From contig DBMI01000106.1 of assembly GCA_002298165.1 (NCBI GenBank), positions 1 through 63,249 of the forward strand: a stretch of DNA of 63,249 bases. The letters are read 5' to 3'. The DNA comes from Desulfarculales bacterium UBA702 (GTDB taxonomy: Bacteria; Desulfobacterota; Syntrophobacteria; Syntrophobacterales; Syntrophobacteraceae). The position numbers were made by a program, and so were the translations under genes. This document shows positions 8,576 to 17,504 of this stretch, piece by piece. The notes under the pieces are model-generated. The model did not search any database. It saw only the letters and a list, made by a program, of their open reading frames with translations, and was not told the DNA's origin. Position 1 is the stretch's first letter. Each line of letters opens with the position of its first letter.

Positions 8576-9211
8576 TCACCCCGGAGATGCCGGCCCACGC
8601 GCCCTTTTCGCAAGCTCGATCAAGGCCTCGTCGGTCAGGCGCGGCTTAATAGTATTTCGCAGCAGGTCAATTCCCCGTTGGAGAGTCTCGTCATTAACTT
8701 CCTCCCCTCCGACCTCGAGGTAGTTGAGCCAGAAAAGGGCCAATAGCCAAAACTCCTCTGAAAATAGAGCCATCTCGTTTTCGCTCATCGGCTTGAGCAC
8801 TCCCATTGAGACGGCAAATTCATTTGACTGCCGCACAAGCAAGAGCAGGTTTCGGTGGGTTCGCTGAAAGAGCTCCCGCAGAAGCGGGTCGCCCATGATA
8901 AGGGCGGTCAACTCACGCTTAAAGAACCTGTACCGCCAGTTATACTCCTGAATCATCCTGAAGGTCCGCTCCATCGATTCCACGGTTCCAGGCCGGACTT
9001 CATTGACAATGAGCTGGTATTGCTCCAGTCCGTAGGCATCCATCTGCTCGAAAATGGCCCGGATGATGTCCTCTTTGTTGCGGAAATGATAGTAGAGGTT
9101 TCCTGGGCTAATGCCGGCGGCGGCTGCAATGTGATTGGTCGTAGCGGCCTTTGTACCCTGCTCGTTAAAGAGTTCGATGGCCGCCGCTATAATTTTTTCG
9201 CGAGTCTTCAT
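8576..9211 (-). CDS. TetR-family regulator
   Basis: A one-component regulator of 211 residues. The N-terminal helix-turn-helix covers residues about 3-50 (TREKIIAAAIELFNEQG, then TNHIAAAAGISPGNLYYHF). The C-terminal ligand domain has aromatic-rich helices such as YNWRYRFFKREL and EFWLLALFWLNYLEV. It lies 108 bases downstream of the radical SAM gene on the same strand, so it probably forms an operon with it and would be autoregulated through the tandem palindromes at 10697-10732; this link is inferred from position. The ligand is not known, though the hydrophobic C-terminal domain suggests an acyl or lipid-like molecule. Confidence 0.85.
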   Translation of the reverse strand: MKTREKIIAAAIELFNEQGTKAATTNHIAAAAGISPGNLYYHFRNKEDIIRAIFEQMDAYGLEQYQLIVNEVRPGTVESMERTFRMIQEYNWRYRFFKRELTALIMGDPLLRELFQRTHRNLLLLVRQSNEFAVSMGVLKPMSENEMALFSEEFWLLALFWLNYLEVGGEEVNDETLQRGIDLLRNTIKPRLTDEALIELAKRARGPASPG

Positions 9212-9319
9212 TATGCGAAACTCTTATCAGACGAAAACTCCGATTGCCCGGTTCAAAACGCTTACAGGTGCAGCCCCAAAAAGGCAAGAGCTTTTCTCCC
9301 GGCGCATTCTGCCCCCGTC

Positions 9320-10678
9320 TCAGTAGTCGAGATGAGCCATTTGTATTTTCTTCAAGACCTTTCCGAAAAGACGTATTCTGAGCAGCATGCCTCGCGCTCC
9401 GAACCGCGCGAGCGTCGGAATCACCCTGTAGAACGGCACGGCATTGGCCCATAAATTTGCAAGTTCCCGGTAAAAGTCTTCCATCGGCAAAGTTGTCGGT
9501 AGAAGCGAGTGGATCATATCGTAGAGTTCAGGATTGCGGCTAAGGAGTTCGTGCTCTCTTTTGGCGTATAATTGCGTGCCAGGCAGCGGCGTCATCACCG
9601 TGAAGGTAGCATACTTGTGCTTGAGCGAGCGCACATAAGCCAAAAGACCGCGGAAGTCTTCAGCAGTATAGGCCGGATCGACCATGTAGGATGCGTACAT
9701 CATAATGCCGAGATCATCTAGTATCCGGGTTGCCCGGATCTGCTGATCGGTCGTGACCCCCTTGTTCATAGCCTTGAGCCGTTCATCGGAGAAGTCTTCC
9801 ATCCCGACGAATACCTGGGCCAGACCAATGTCAGCCCACTTTGCAAATAGCTCCGGGTGATTGACTATTGTATCCACCCGGCCATAGAGAAAATAATTCT
9901 TCTTGATTCCGGCCGCACGGATCAAGTCGGCAAGCTCATCCATTCGCCTGGCATCGCACATGGATTCGTCATCGCAAAAGAAGACATTCGGTTCGGCTAC
10001 CGTTTTTAGCTCTTTAACAACTGCCGCCGGATCGCGGCGAAGATACTTTCCGCCGGTGATCGACCAGAGTGCGCAAAAGTTGCATCTGGCCGTACAGCCC
10101 AGTGAAGTTCGCACTGAAGCCAGGGGCTTGAACCACTCGCTGAAATAGTGCTTTCGGTAGCCGGCAGTCAAGGAACGGTCAGGAAAGGGAAGCTCGTTTA
10201 AATCGGTGTAAGGCCGAGGTGGGCTGAGAACCATTCCATTCGGACCTGGAACGCCTATGCCGTCTATTTCCGTCAGGCAGGTTTTATCCTCCAGCGCCCG
10301 CAGAATTTCCCGCAGTGTGAAAACACCTTCACCGATAACCACCGCATCGATATCGGAGTCATTAAAATCCCCCGGTCTCATAGTGGCATGATGCCCGCCC
10401 ACCACAATGAATAATCCGGGAGAGAGGCTTTTGAGGCGTTTCACAAATCGCCTGATGATATTCACATGGCTGGTATAGCCGGTAAAGCCCACAACATCCG
10501 GCTTGAAGCGCAGGAAGACCTTCTCGATATCCTTTTCGAGGCGACCATCAAGGAGTTCTACCGTATGACCGTCAAGTTTCAGGCCAGCCCCGAGGTACTC
10601 CAAGGCCAGAGGCTCAAAAAGGAAAATTCTGTCGGTGAGGGGATCGTAGCTTGGTGGCTGAATGAGCAGCACTTTCAT
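9320..10678 (-). CDS. B12-binding-domain radical SAM protein
   Basis: A 452-residue protein with an N-terminal cobalamin-binding-type Rossmann domain (residues 1-140, MKVLLIQPPSYDP, GGHHATMRP) and a radical SAM domain whose cluster motif is C195-x3-C199-x2-C202 (CTARCNFC). A helical C-terminal part (about 390-452) ends in basic, amphipathic segments. The classical cobalamin His motif DxHxxG is not seen, as in many BchE-like members. Such proteins methylate or cyclise lipids, tetrapyrroles and natural products; the substrate is open. AGGAG precedes the ATG. The gene is followed by a TetR regulator and its promoter carries two palindromic operators, so inducible expression is likely. Confidence 0.85.
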   Translation of the reverse strand: MKVLLIQPPSYDPLTDRIFLFEPLALEYLGAGLKLDGHTVELLDGRLEKDIEKVFLRFKPDVVGFTGYTSHVNIIRRFVKRLKSLSPGLFIVVGGHHATMRPGDFNDSDIDAVVIGEGVFTLREILRALEDKTCLTEIDGIGVPGPNGMVLSPPRPYTDLNELPFPDRSLTAGYRKHYFSEWFKPLASVRTSLGCTARCNFCALWSITGGKYLRRDPAAVVKELKTVAEPNVFFCDDESMCDARRMDELADLIRAAGIKKNYFLYGRVDTIVNHPELFAKWADIGLAQVFVGMEDFSDERLKAMNKGVTTDQQIRATRILDDLGIMMYASYMVDPAYTAEDFRGLLAYVRSLKHKYATFTVMTPLPGTQLYAKREHELLSRNPELYDMIHSLLPTTLPMEDFYRELANLWANAVPFYRVIPTLARFGARGMLLRIRLFGKVLKKIQMAHLDY

Positions 10679-10696
10679 GGATTTTTTCTCCTGCCT

Positions 10697-10712
10697 TAGA
10701 GTATTTACTCTA
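10697..10712. promoter_or_regulatory. Palindromic operator O1 of the radical SAM gene
   Basis: TAGAGTATTTACTCTA is a perfect 7+2+7 palindrome centred 26 bases upstream of the radical SAM ATG. It overlaps the end of the proposed -10 box and the expected transcription start. Its half-site differs from O2 by a single base (AGAGTA against AGAGCA), so both are probably bound by one protein, most likely the TetR encoded just downstream of the radical SAM gene. Confidence 0.7.
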
Positions 10713-10740
10713 GCCTAGAGCATTTGCTCTAGAACGGCAA
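10712..10740 (-). promoter_or_regulatory. Proposed promoter of the radical SAM-TetR operon
   Basis: On the minus strand TTGCCG (10740-10735) and TAGGCT (10717-10712) are separated by exactly 17 bases. The -10 box is weak but keeps the TAxxxT pattern. Operator O2 fills the spacer and O1 covers the region after the -10 box, the classic arrangement for repression by steric block. Confidence 0.5.
10715..10732. promoter_or_regulatory. Palindromic operator O2 of the radical SAM gene
   Basis: CTAGAGCATTTGCTCTAG is a perfect 8+2+8 palindrome lying between the proposed -35 and -10 boxes. Its centre is 19 bases from that of O1, close to two helical turns, so two dimers could bind on one face of the DNA. 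The length and symmetry are typical of TetR-family operators. Confidence 0.7.
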
Positions 10741-11126
10741 GAAAAAAAACCACACTGGTGCGACTGTACCCAGACCATTACCACCAACCGGGAGCACCAG
10801 GCTTAGGGTATGTACAGCTAAAAACGCCTAAGGCATTCCTTCAACATCTCCAAATCGGCGCCTATCATTGGGATAATCGGCCCGCACAAGCCGTTTCGAA
10901 TTTATATTTTTGGTTAATTATTTTGTCTTGCATTCCGCCACTCGACTAGATACAGTCCTATGTCACGAGGTATTCTAAATTATTCCTCCAGCCAACACCG
11001 GGTATGGAATCAGGTGGAGGGAGATTTTTGTGAAACCTTTCACACATAAATGCCCGCTTTTCTTTTCCGGCAATCCAGCCGATTCTTTTTTACATTCTCG
11101 GCAAATTCAATCAGCAGAGGCAGGCG

Positions 11127-11522
11127 ATGGAAGAAAAAGTTGTGCGCCTGATGCGAAAAGGCGCCATTACATGTGGCGAAGAGGCCAGTATAAGGCAAGT
11201 GGCCCAGATCATGGCGGTTCACTCGGAGCACTACTGCGTGGTGATCAACCACAATCATGAGGTACTCGGGATAATCTCCGCAAGGAGCATATTGAAAGCT
11301 TTCGGCAAAGACCTGGACCGGACCACGGCCGGTGACATTCTTTTGCCCCATACGTTAACCATCACGATCAATACGCCCCTCAAAGAGGCCATTCGCCTGA
11401 TGGACAGGCGTAAAATAGAGCACCTCATCGTGGTGTCGGACCGGCCTGGAGGCAAAGCCGTACTGGGAATGCTTCACGTGGAAGATATCATCAAGAATAT
11501 GGGTTCGAATCAGGAAGGGTAA
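11127..11522 (+). CDS. Two-CBS-domain protein
   Basis: A 131-residue protein made almost entirely of a CBS pair (residues about 7-62 and 70-128). CBS pairs bind adenine nucleotides such as AMP, ATP or SAM and act as energy or signal sensors. VLGIISARSIL and VLGMLHVEDII are the standard ends of the two repeats. No enzymatic or channel domain is attached, so it must act on a partner or as a free sensor. It is 7 bases ahead of a second CBS-pair gene, with which it is surely cotranscribed. Confidence 0.85.
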   Translation: MEEKVVRLMRKGAITCGEEASIRQVAQIMAVHSEHYCVVINHNHEVLGIISARSILKAFGKDLDRTTAGDILLPHTLTITINTPLKEAIRLMDRRKIEHLIVVSDRPGGKAVLGMLHVEDIIKNMGSNQEG

Positions 11523-11529
11523 TATTATC

Positions 11530-11970
11530 ATGCTGGTATGCGACCTGATGGATCGCGAGGTTACAGTCTGCCACCTTGACGATACCCTCGACCAGGTGGT
11601 CCGGTTGATGAAATCGAACCAGTATCGCCCGGTAGTCGTTGTGGATTTGTCAGGCGAAGTTTGGGGCGTTATTTCCAGGATTGCCCTTATACGGTTCTTT
11701 GGAGAAGACCTGTACAAGGTATGCGCAGAGGACATCATGCGCCCGTACAAGTTCGATGTGGATCCCCAGTGGCCTATCGAAAAGGCAATTGATCTCATGC
11801 AGCGTACGAGATACGAACACCTCACCATTATCGATCCGCATGCCGGGCCGAAGCGCCCGATAGGAATTCTGTCCAGCTTCAACATCGTCTGGTACATGTC
11901 CCATATCGAAACGGGGCACTATGAACAGATCCTCAAAATGCCCAGGCAGTGGTATCCTTCCAGTCCGTAA
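11530..11970 (+). CDS. Two-CBS-domain protein, second copy
   Basis: A 146-residue CBS pair (about 3-58 and 66-128) with a short C-terminal extension ending in RQWYPSS. It is related to, but clearly diverged from, the product of the gene 7 bases upstream: VWGVISRIALIRFFG matches VLGIISARSILKAFG, and KAIDLMQRTRYEHLTII matches EAIRLMDRRKIEHLIVV. AGGAAGGG lies about 10 bases before the ATG. The two proteins may form a hetero-CBS module. They lie upstream of a GAF-PAS-LuxR gene, which supports a signalling role, but any link is inferred from proximity only. Confidence 0.85.
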   Translation: MLVCDLMDREVTVCHLDDTLDQVVRLMKSNQYRPVVVVDLSGEVWGVISRIALIRFFGEDLYKVCAEDIMRPYKFDVDPQWPIEKAIDLMQRTRYEHLTIIDPHAGPKRPIGILSSFNIVWYMSHIETGHYEQILKMPRQWYPSSP

Positions 11971-12188
11971 TTCAGCCTCCTCAAAATTATTTCACTTAGC
12001 CTTTTTCTGTTATGTTTCGGAGGATGGGGCTTGCTTTGCGATTTGAAATAGTTTGTAAACTAAAATGCTCCTTTCAGCATCCTAGATGTGGTAAAAAAGG
12101 CAGGCATTTTAAAGTACATTCCATCTTTGGCCGTATTAGATTTCAAGGATTAAGGCTGATTCATCCGGACCCAGCTGGAAGAAAGCCG

Positions 12189-13679
12189 ATGGCCAGACAA
12201 GAACAGAATCCTTTTGACCAGGTTTCCCGGTTAAACGATGAGTTGGCCGAGGTGCGGGAGGCTAACCGACTGCTGGAAAAGCAACTTCGGCAGGCAATTG
12301 CCGAAATGGAGCATGCAACCCGCGAGCTGGATGCGGAAACCGCACGCAGACAAAGGATTGAAGAAGCCCTTGGGCTTTATGACACCCGCTTCGAAGCCTT
12401 CTTCAAACTCAGCCAGATGGCTGAGGCATCTATTCAGCAAATCGCAAGCTTTGTCCTGGAAGAGCAAATCAAGATAACGAAGAGCAAGATCGGCACACTC
12501 GCCCTTCTGGACGATGATGAAAAGATATCATTTGTCTATGGATGGTTCCGGGATGTGGTGGACGTATGTGCCCTTCCAGATGAGCCAATGGCCAGGAGTC
12601 TAGCTGAAGCCGGACTTTGGGCTCAGCCGATACGGGAGAGAAAGCCTGTCATCATCAATGACTATCCTTCCACTCAATATTTCAGGAAGGGTTTTCCCAA
12701 TGGGCACGTGGCTGTCAATCGCCTTTTGGGAGTACCTGCGTTCAACGGTGAAAGGATTGTAGCTCTGGCGCTGGTTGGCAACAAGGACGTCGATTATGAC
12801 GCGCAGGATGTCCGCCAGATGAACTTGCTCCTCGACGGTATGTGGAGGCTGATCGAACGCAAGCGGGCCGAAATAACACTTCAGGAAAAGGCCGAGTTAA
12901 TCGAGCTGGCAAACGACTCAATCGTGGTTCGCGATCTCAATGACAAGATCCTTTTCTGGAATGCCGGTGCTGAGGGCTGTCTGGGCTGGAAAAAAGAGGA
13001 GGCCGTGGGCAAGATTTCCCATGCCTTGCTTCAGACCAGGTTCCCCAAGCCGCTGGAGGAAATAAGGCAGGAGCTTTTTCAAAATAAACGATGGGATGGC
13101 GAGCTGATCCATGTCACACGTGAAGCAAAGGAAATAGTCGTTGCAAGCCGATGGGCGCTTTTGCATGATGTGGATGGAGAACGCCGGGCGATTCTTGAAA
13201 TCAATACCGACATTACCGGCCGCAAGTTGATGGAAAAGCAACTCGAAGATAAGTCGGATCGTCTTCAGGAGGTCAATGTCGCACTGAAAACCCTTCTGAA
13301 GCACCGGGATGAAGACAGGAAAGACCTGGAAGGCGCCATCCTGACCAATATTGAAAACCTTATCCTGCCCTATATAAAGAAAATGAAGACAGGCCCCCTG
13401 AGTCATACCCAGACGGCACTCCTTGAAATAATCGAGTCCCATCTTAGGGAAATCACTTCTGAATTCGGTAAGACGCTTGCACTTCAGTACAGGGTCCTCA
13501 CACCCACCGAGATGCGGGTTGCCGCTCTTGTCAAAGAGGGAAAAACCAGCAAGGAGATTGCCGAGATCCTCTGTGTTTCCGAAAAAACCGTATCATTCCA
13601 CAGGAATAGCATCAGAACCAAGCTGGGACTGCGAACAGCGGGAATAAATCTTCGATCGCACCTTCTGAGCTTCTCCTAA
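12189..13679 (+). CDS. GAF-PAS-LuxR transcriptional regulator
   Basis: A cytoplasmic sensor-regulator of 496 residues. In order: a coiled coil (about 8-62), a GAF domain (65-230, beginning FFKLSQMAEAS), a PAS domain (about 235-345), a second helical linker, and a C-terminal LuxR/NarL helix-turn-helix (437-495, LTPTEMRVAALVKEGKTSKE). There is no receiver domain or kinase core, so ligand or redox input would act directly. The frame opens at 12012, but the ATG at 12189 with GGAAGAAAG upstream is a far better start. The GAF domain is a paralogue of the one in the hybrid kinase at 36369-39716. Two stand-alone receiver genes follow on the same strand. Confidence 0.82.
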   Translation: MARQEQNPFDQVSRLNDELAEVREANRLLEKQLRQAIAEMEHATRELDAETARRQRIEEALGLYDTRFEAFFKLSQMAEASIQQIASFVLEEQIKITKSKIGTLALLDDDEKISFVYGWFRDVVDVCALPDEPMARSLAEAGLWAQPIRERKPVIINDYPSTQYFRKGFPNGHVAVNRLLGVPAFNGERIVALALVGNKDVDYDAQDVRQMNLLLDGMWRLIERKRAEITLQEKAELIELANDSIVVRDLNDKILFWNAGAEGCLGWKKEEAVGKISHALLQTRFPKPLEEIRQELFQNKRWDGELIHVTREAKEIVVASRWALLHDVDGERRAILEINTDITGRKLMEKQLEDKSDRLQEVNVALKTLLKHRDEDRKDLEGAILTNIENLILPYIKKMKTGPLSHTQTALLEIIESHLREITSEFGKTLALQYRVLTPTEMRVAALVKEGKTSKEIAEILCVSEKTVSFHRNSIRTKLGLRTAGINLRSHLLSFS

Positions 13680-13843
13680 TACTGGGTTTTCCCCCACATT
13701 TTGCCCTCTAATTATTGGTATTCCAATCTTGCCCATTTGTAGGTAGCTTAAAATTAGACTAGCCTGGCAGCAAATATGTGGTGCGGTCCGATATCGGATC
13801 GACCCAGCAGAGTCGCTGCCGCTGAGTCTGACGAGGAAAATAT

Positions 13844-14269
13844 ATGACGAATTCCCCCCCGATTGTTGCGATCGTTGATGACGATCCTGACAATCATTTG
13901 GTCCTGAAAAATGCATTCGAGGAGTGCCGCCAAGATCTGCGGATAAAGATCTTTGTAAGTGCCGAGGATTTGCTGAACCACCTCGAACAGATTAGAAAAG
14001 AGAGCGAGCGGAGTATTATTGATCTCGCCCTCGTAAGTCTTTATTTGCCCGGAAAGACCGCACTCAGACTGGTAAAACAATTAAAATCCGATCCTGATTT
14101 GAAACGCATTCCACTCATTGTCCTTAGTGACCAGCCCTCCGATCCCGACATACGGGAATGCTACGATCTGGGGGTAAACACCGTTATTACCCGACCGGTA
14201 TTATTCGGCGATCTCGTTGATGCCGTGAAGATATTATGTGAATACTGGCTTGGACCTGTCAGGGCGTAG
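13844..14269 (+). CDS. Stand-alone receiver-like protein lacking phosphoacceptor Asp
   Basis: A 141-residue single-domain receiver fold. The acidic pocket VDDDPDN (residues 11-17) is present, but the Asp expected after the third strand is Ser65 (LALVSLYLPG, where the canonical form is LLDLxLP) and the conserved Lys is Arg117 (VITRPV). Ser95 sits at the switch Ser/Thr position. Aspartyl phosphorylation is therefore unlikely, and the protein probably works as a pseudo-receiver or protein-binding module. It lies between the GAF-PAS-LuxR gene and an intact receiver gene whose product it resembles along its length, including the C-terminal ILCEYWL against TLKDYWL. Confidence 0.82.
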   Translation: MTNSPPIVAIVDDDPDNHLVLKNAFEECRQDLRIKIFVSAEDLLNHLEQIRKESERSIIDLALVSLYLPGKTALRLVKQLKSDPDLKRIPLIVLSDQPSDPDIRECYDLGVNTVITRPVLFGDLVDAVKILCEYWLGPVRA

Positions 14270-14497
14270 CACCTTAAAGGCATTGCTCAATCCGGAAACG
14301 ATTCTCTGGTAAGTGATTATCCCAAAGTCTGAAACAAGGCTGGATTGTCAATCGCATTCGTGATAGTTTCTCCGAAAGTTTCTGAAGATACATGGCAGAG
14401 AAAACTGGGTCTGCTTCCAGACTGCAAGGCACCCGAGAATTCTGCCCGAGAATACCGCTCTCGGATTTCTCATTGTTTCAATCTGGAGGAATTTCGT

Positions 14498-15037
14498 ATG
14501 TCGGGCACCATTCAGTGTTCCCCTGGATCATCCGGGGACCGCAAAACATCTCATCTCCGCCCTTCCGGTCAGGAAAAAGTTTACAAACAGGCCCACAAAG
14601 TCGTCCTGGTAATGGTTGATGATGATGAGGATGACTGCATCCTGGTTGAGGCCGCGCTAAAGGATGCTTGCTTTAACTGCACATTTCGCTGCGTCCAGGA
14701 TGGACTGCAGATAATGGAATACCTCAAGCGTTCAGGGCAATACCGGGACGCCAAATCAGCCCCCTACCCCGACTTGATCCTGCTTGACCTGAATTTGCCG
14801 AGGATGAACGGCCGCGAGGTGCTCGCGCACTTAAAGACGAATCCTCACTATCGCTCGATTCCTGTAATTGTTCTGACAACTTCGGCAAGTATTGAGGATG
14901 TGAAAATTTGCTATGATCTCGGCGCTAATTCATACATCATAAAGGAAGCCCATTTTGACGGGTTAGTCACATCTATTAAGACCCTAAAGGATTATTGGCT
15001 CGACGTCGCAACACTTCCACCAAAAAATCAAACTTAG
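14498..15037 (+). CDS. Stand-alone response regulator receiver, Rcp1-like
   Basis: A 179-residue protein with a ~33-residue polar leader and one receiver domain (about 35-170). The pocket is complete: VDDDEDD (40-46), phosphoacceptor Asp97 in LILLDLNLPRMNG, Thr in VLTTSAS and Lys in YIIKEAHF. The long loop before the Asp (RSGQYRDAKSAPYPD) is typical of Rcp1/phytochrome-type receivers paired with hybrid kinases. There is no output domain, so it likely shuttles phosphate or contacts a partner. GGAGGAATTTCGT precedes the ATG at 14498; the open frame starts further up at 14345 but lacks a ribosome binding site there. Confidence 0.83.
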   Translation: MSGTIQCSPGSSGDRKTSHLRPSGQEKVYKQAHKVVLVMVDDDEDDCILVEAALKDACFNCTFRCVQDGLQIMEYLKRSGQYRDAKSAPYPDLILLDLNLPRMNGREVLAHLKTNPHYRSIPVIVLTTSASIEDVKICYDLGANSYIIKEAHFDGLVTSIKTLKDYWLDVATLPPKNQT

Positions 15038-15118
15038 CAAACGAAGGTGTTTCATGGACTCCAGTTTGCCTTGAGAGCTGTCATCTATTTTTTGCGTGAG
15101 TGCCAGGCAAGTCAGCGC

Positions 15119-15493
15119 TTAACCTCTTTTCATGTGAACTTCTATCGAAATCTTCCGCGGGCCGTCGTTGACGGTCATCTGACTCGTAACGTATCCCTTA
15201 GATTCAATAACAACGGTCCCCATCGGGGTTGGCTTATCGACAGGCAAAAAGAGAGGGGTCTTGTGATCCTCACGGACCTCGGGAAGTTTAAAGGTCCCGT
15301 CCTTTGTAGTTAGCGTTGTTATATTGGGGTGTTCCTTATAATACACCTTTGCACCGGCAATCGGCTGACCTGTTAATTCATCAGTCACCTTTCCTTCTAC
15401 TGTGGGTGCGACTACAACCGATACGGTAGCGCAACTGCCGAGCACCAGACAGACCAGTATTAATATTCCAGGCACAAAGAATCTTATAGGCAT
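15119..15493 (-). CDS. Lipoprotein with carboxypeptidase-regulatory-like domain
   Basis: A 124-residue lipoprotein. The signal peptide ends in the lipobox VLGSC (Cys21). The rest is a single Ig-like fold of the CarboxypepD_reg type: VEGKVTDELTGQPIAGAKVYYK (33-54), a TTKDGTFKLP strand pair and a final beta strand region before MKRG. Such domains are structural or binding modules on the cell surface or in the periplasm. It lies 24 bases downstream of the SDR gene on the same strand and may share its transcript. No specific function can be given. Confidence 0.72.
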   Translation of the reverse strand: MPIRFFVPGILILVCLVLGSCATVSVVVAPTVEGKVTDELTGQPIAGAKVYYKEHPNITTLTTKDGTFKLPEVREDHKTPLFLPVDKPTPMGTVVIESKGYVTSQMTVNDGPRKISIEVHMKRG

Positions 15494-15517
15494 TGGCTTT
15501 TTTTCCTTCCGCGAAAG

Positions 15518-16264
15518 TCATATCCGATTGTAGATAAAATCCGGCATAATCTTGAGCATCCATGCAATCAGGCGCCATCTTCTGGTCACGTACCCGTTTC
15601 TTTTTCCCGATCCGATAATAGCACAGACTTGCCTCGCAACTTTCCGAGGAGACTGGACCCAGAAAAGCCCTTCTCCTTTGGCCATGGCCGTATCGACAAG
15701 CCCAGGTTTAATATCGGTTATCATTATGGAATTACCCGTCTTTGCTGCTCTTTGCCGAAGGCCCTGCATGTAATTGGACATGAACGCCTTGGAGGCATTG
15801 TAAGCAGGGGCCTGCCCACTGCCCCTAAGCGCTGCAATAGAAGAGATAGAAACCAGATGGCCTGAGCCTCTCGAACAGAAATGCTTAAAGGCGACGTTTG
15901 CCATGGCGGCGAATCCGGACACATTGACATCGATGGTCTCTTTTTCCTTTGTCCAATCCAAATCGGCATTTATGAATCCAGTCCCCGCTCCGATGATCAC
16001 AAGATCCACTCCTCCCATTTCGAGAAGCAGTCCTTCCATTACATTCATGGCTTCCGAAACAGCACTGACGTCGATCACACGAATGAAGCACTCCATCGGC
16101 AGGGACCCGGCCAACTCTTCCAGAAGGTGGACTCGCCGTGCCGCTAGGCCGAGAATGTATCCTTCTTCGGCCAGAAGTTTCGCCATCTCATACCCTATCC
16201 CCGAACTGGCGCCGATAATTACTGCTTTCTTCTTCCCCTGGAATTGCACTTTGCTCTTTGACAT
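15518..16264 (-). CDS. SDR-family oxidoreductase
   Basis: A classical short-chain dehydrogenase of 248 residues. The cofactor loop is GASSGIG (18-24), followed by AARR, which with its basic residues suggests NADP preference. Catalytic residues are Ser in SISSIAA and Tyr155/Lys159 in YNASK. The C-terminal extension is basic and hydrophobic (RRWRLIAWMLKIMPDFIYNRI), likely membrane-associating. Related enzymes reduce lipidic ketones, but the substrate is unknown. It is transcribed away from the TetR-efflux operon and may be cotranscribed with the lipoprotein gene. Confidence 0.85.
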   Translation of the reverse strand: MSKSKVQFQGKKKAVIIGASSGIGYEMAKLLAEEGYILGLAARRVHLLEELAGSLPMECFIRVIDVSAVSEAMNVMEGLLLEMGGVDLVIIGAGTGFINADLDWTKEKETIDVNVSGFAAMANVAFKHFCSRGSGHLVSISSIAALRGSGQAPAYNASKAFMSNYMQGLRQRAAKTGNSIMITDIKPGLVDTAMAKGEGLFWVQSPRKVARQVCAIIGSGKRNGYVTRRWRLIAWMLKIMPDFIYNRI

Positions 16265-16821
16265 AAGCCGTGGGTTTTCCTCAACCTGTTCAGAAATGTT
16301 TTAGAGCCGAAAGAGCGTTGAGAGAACAACAACGCGCCTGCCGGAATTCATAAAAGCAATTCCCGGCGGAAAAAGCCGGCATGAGCAAGCGGCGGACATT
16401 ATTGTCATAAAAGGGTTGCGATGGCAATGATACTTGGTAAGGAATACCGGTGCGGCAGGTTCGAATATCCTTCATTTGAGGGTTTATCAGAGAAGACGGT
16501 GCGAAAGGAACCAGTATAGACCGTATGCGCCCACGGTGCTCTCGATAGGGTCTTGTTGGACCCACCATGCTAAATTCGGCGGTTTCGAGAAATGCATTTA
16601 GGGATCCGAGCTCATTTCGCCAGGTAAGCCGCAACTCTTGTCCACTCTCTCGGACCGGCCTTGATAATGAATCAAGCAGCCTGAAAATTCCTTGCAGTTT
16701 TAGAATGACAGATTATATAGTGACGCCACATTCACATAATGAGTTCTCGTTCACGCTCTTTCGCTCCCATCTCTCAAGAACTCGGAATGCCTAATAAACA
16801 GCCATCCTAAAAGGTCATAGA
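16265..16821. other. Divergent intergenic region before efflux operon
   Basis: About 560 bases without a convincing gene. A possible plus-strand promoter is TTGCAG (16692-16697) with TATATA (16714-16719), spacer 16, about 100 bases before the TetR start. I saw no strong palindrome like that of the radical SAM promoter, so the efflux regulator's operator is not placed. Confidence 0.35.
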
Positions 16822-17442
16822 ATGGAAGACAAAAAGCTCCCAAGGCGGGAGCGCGAAAAGCTCCGCCAGCGCCAGGAGATGCTCACGGCTGCCCTCGATC
16901 TTTTCTCCCGCAAGGGCTACCACAACGTATCGATGAATGAGATAGCCGAGAAGGCCGAATTTGCCATCGGCACCCTCTATAAGTTTTTCCAGAATAAGGA
17001 GGACCTCTACAAGGCCCTTCTACTGAAGCAATGCGACAGGTTCGAGGATGCGTTGGTACAGGCAATCAGCGAACCTGATGACGAGATTGGAAAACTGAGA
17101 AACTATATCCGTGTCAGGCTGGAAAGATTTCGCGCAAATCTTCCAATCGTCAGGCTCTTTCTAGCGGAACGAAGAGGCGTGAGCTTCAATATCAAGGCGG
17201 GGCTGGACGAGGAGATACGAAGACGCTACTACATTTTCCTTGAGAAGATCGCCTTAATTTTTGAGACCGGCATCGAAACCGGGAAATTCAAAAGAATTGC
17301 CGACCCGTTCTCCCTGGCGGTGGCTCTCGACAGCTCCGTCGATGCCCTGCTTCTCCACTGGTTCGACTCACCCGAACATCTTCCCTACCCGGAAGATCCG
17401 GATTCCATTTTGAACATTTTCTTCAAAGGACTGATAGAATAG
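16822..17442 (+). CDS. TetR-family efflux regulator
   Basis: A TetR regulator of 206 residues. The helix-turn-helix occupies about 17-63 (MLTAALDLFSRKGYHNVSM, then AEKAEFAIGTLYKFFQNKE). The C-terminal half is helical with a ligand-pocket pattern (FRANLPIVRLFLAER and FETGIETGKFKR). It is 62 bases upstream of the adaptor gene of the RND operon on the same strand, the usual place of a repressor that controls its own efflux pump in response to pump substrates. Confidence 0.85.
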   Translation: MEDKKLPRREREKLRQRQEMLTAALDLFSRKGYHNVSMNEIAEKAEFAIGTLYKFFQNKEDLYKALLLKQCDRFEDALVQAISEPDDEIGKLRNYIRVRLERFRANLPIVRLFLAERRGVSFNIKAGLDEEIRRRYYIFLEKIALIFETGIETGKFKRIADPFSLAVALDSSVDALLLHWFDSPEHLPYPEDPDSILNIFFKGLIE

Positions 17443-17504
17443 TCATTTCGCAACTTTGCTTTAGGACCAGACAGGTCCGGCACCGAATTTTAGAGAGGCA
17501 TCCG

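Larger units (their letters stand above)
10679..11126. other. Divergent intergenic region
   Basis: It separates the radical SAM gene from the CBS-domain gene. The left end holds the promoter and palindromes annotated separately. The remainder (10741-11126) shows no gene and no strong hairpin; the CBS-gene promoter is probably in its right part, but I cannot place it. Confidence 0.45.
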
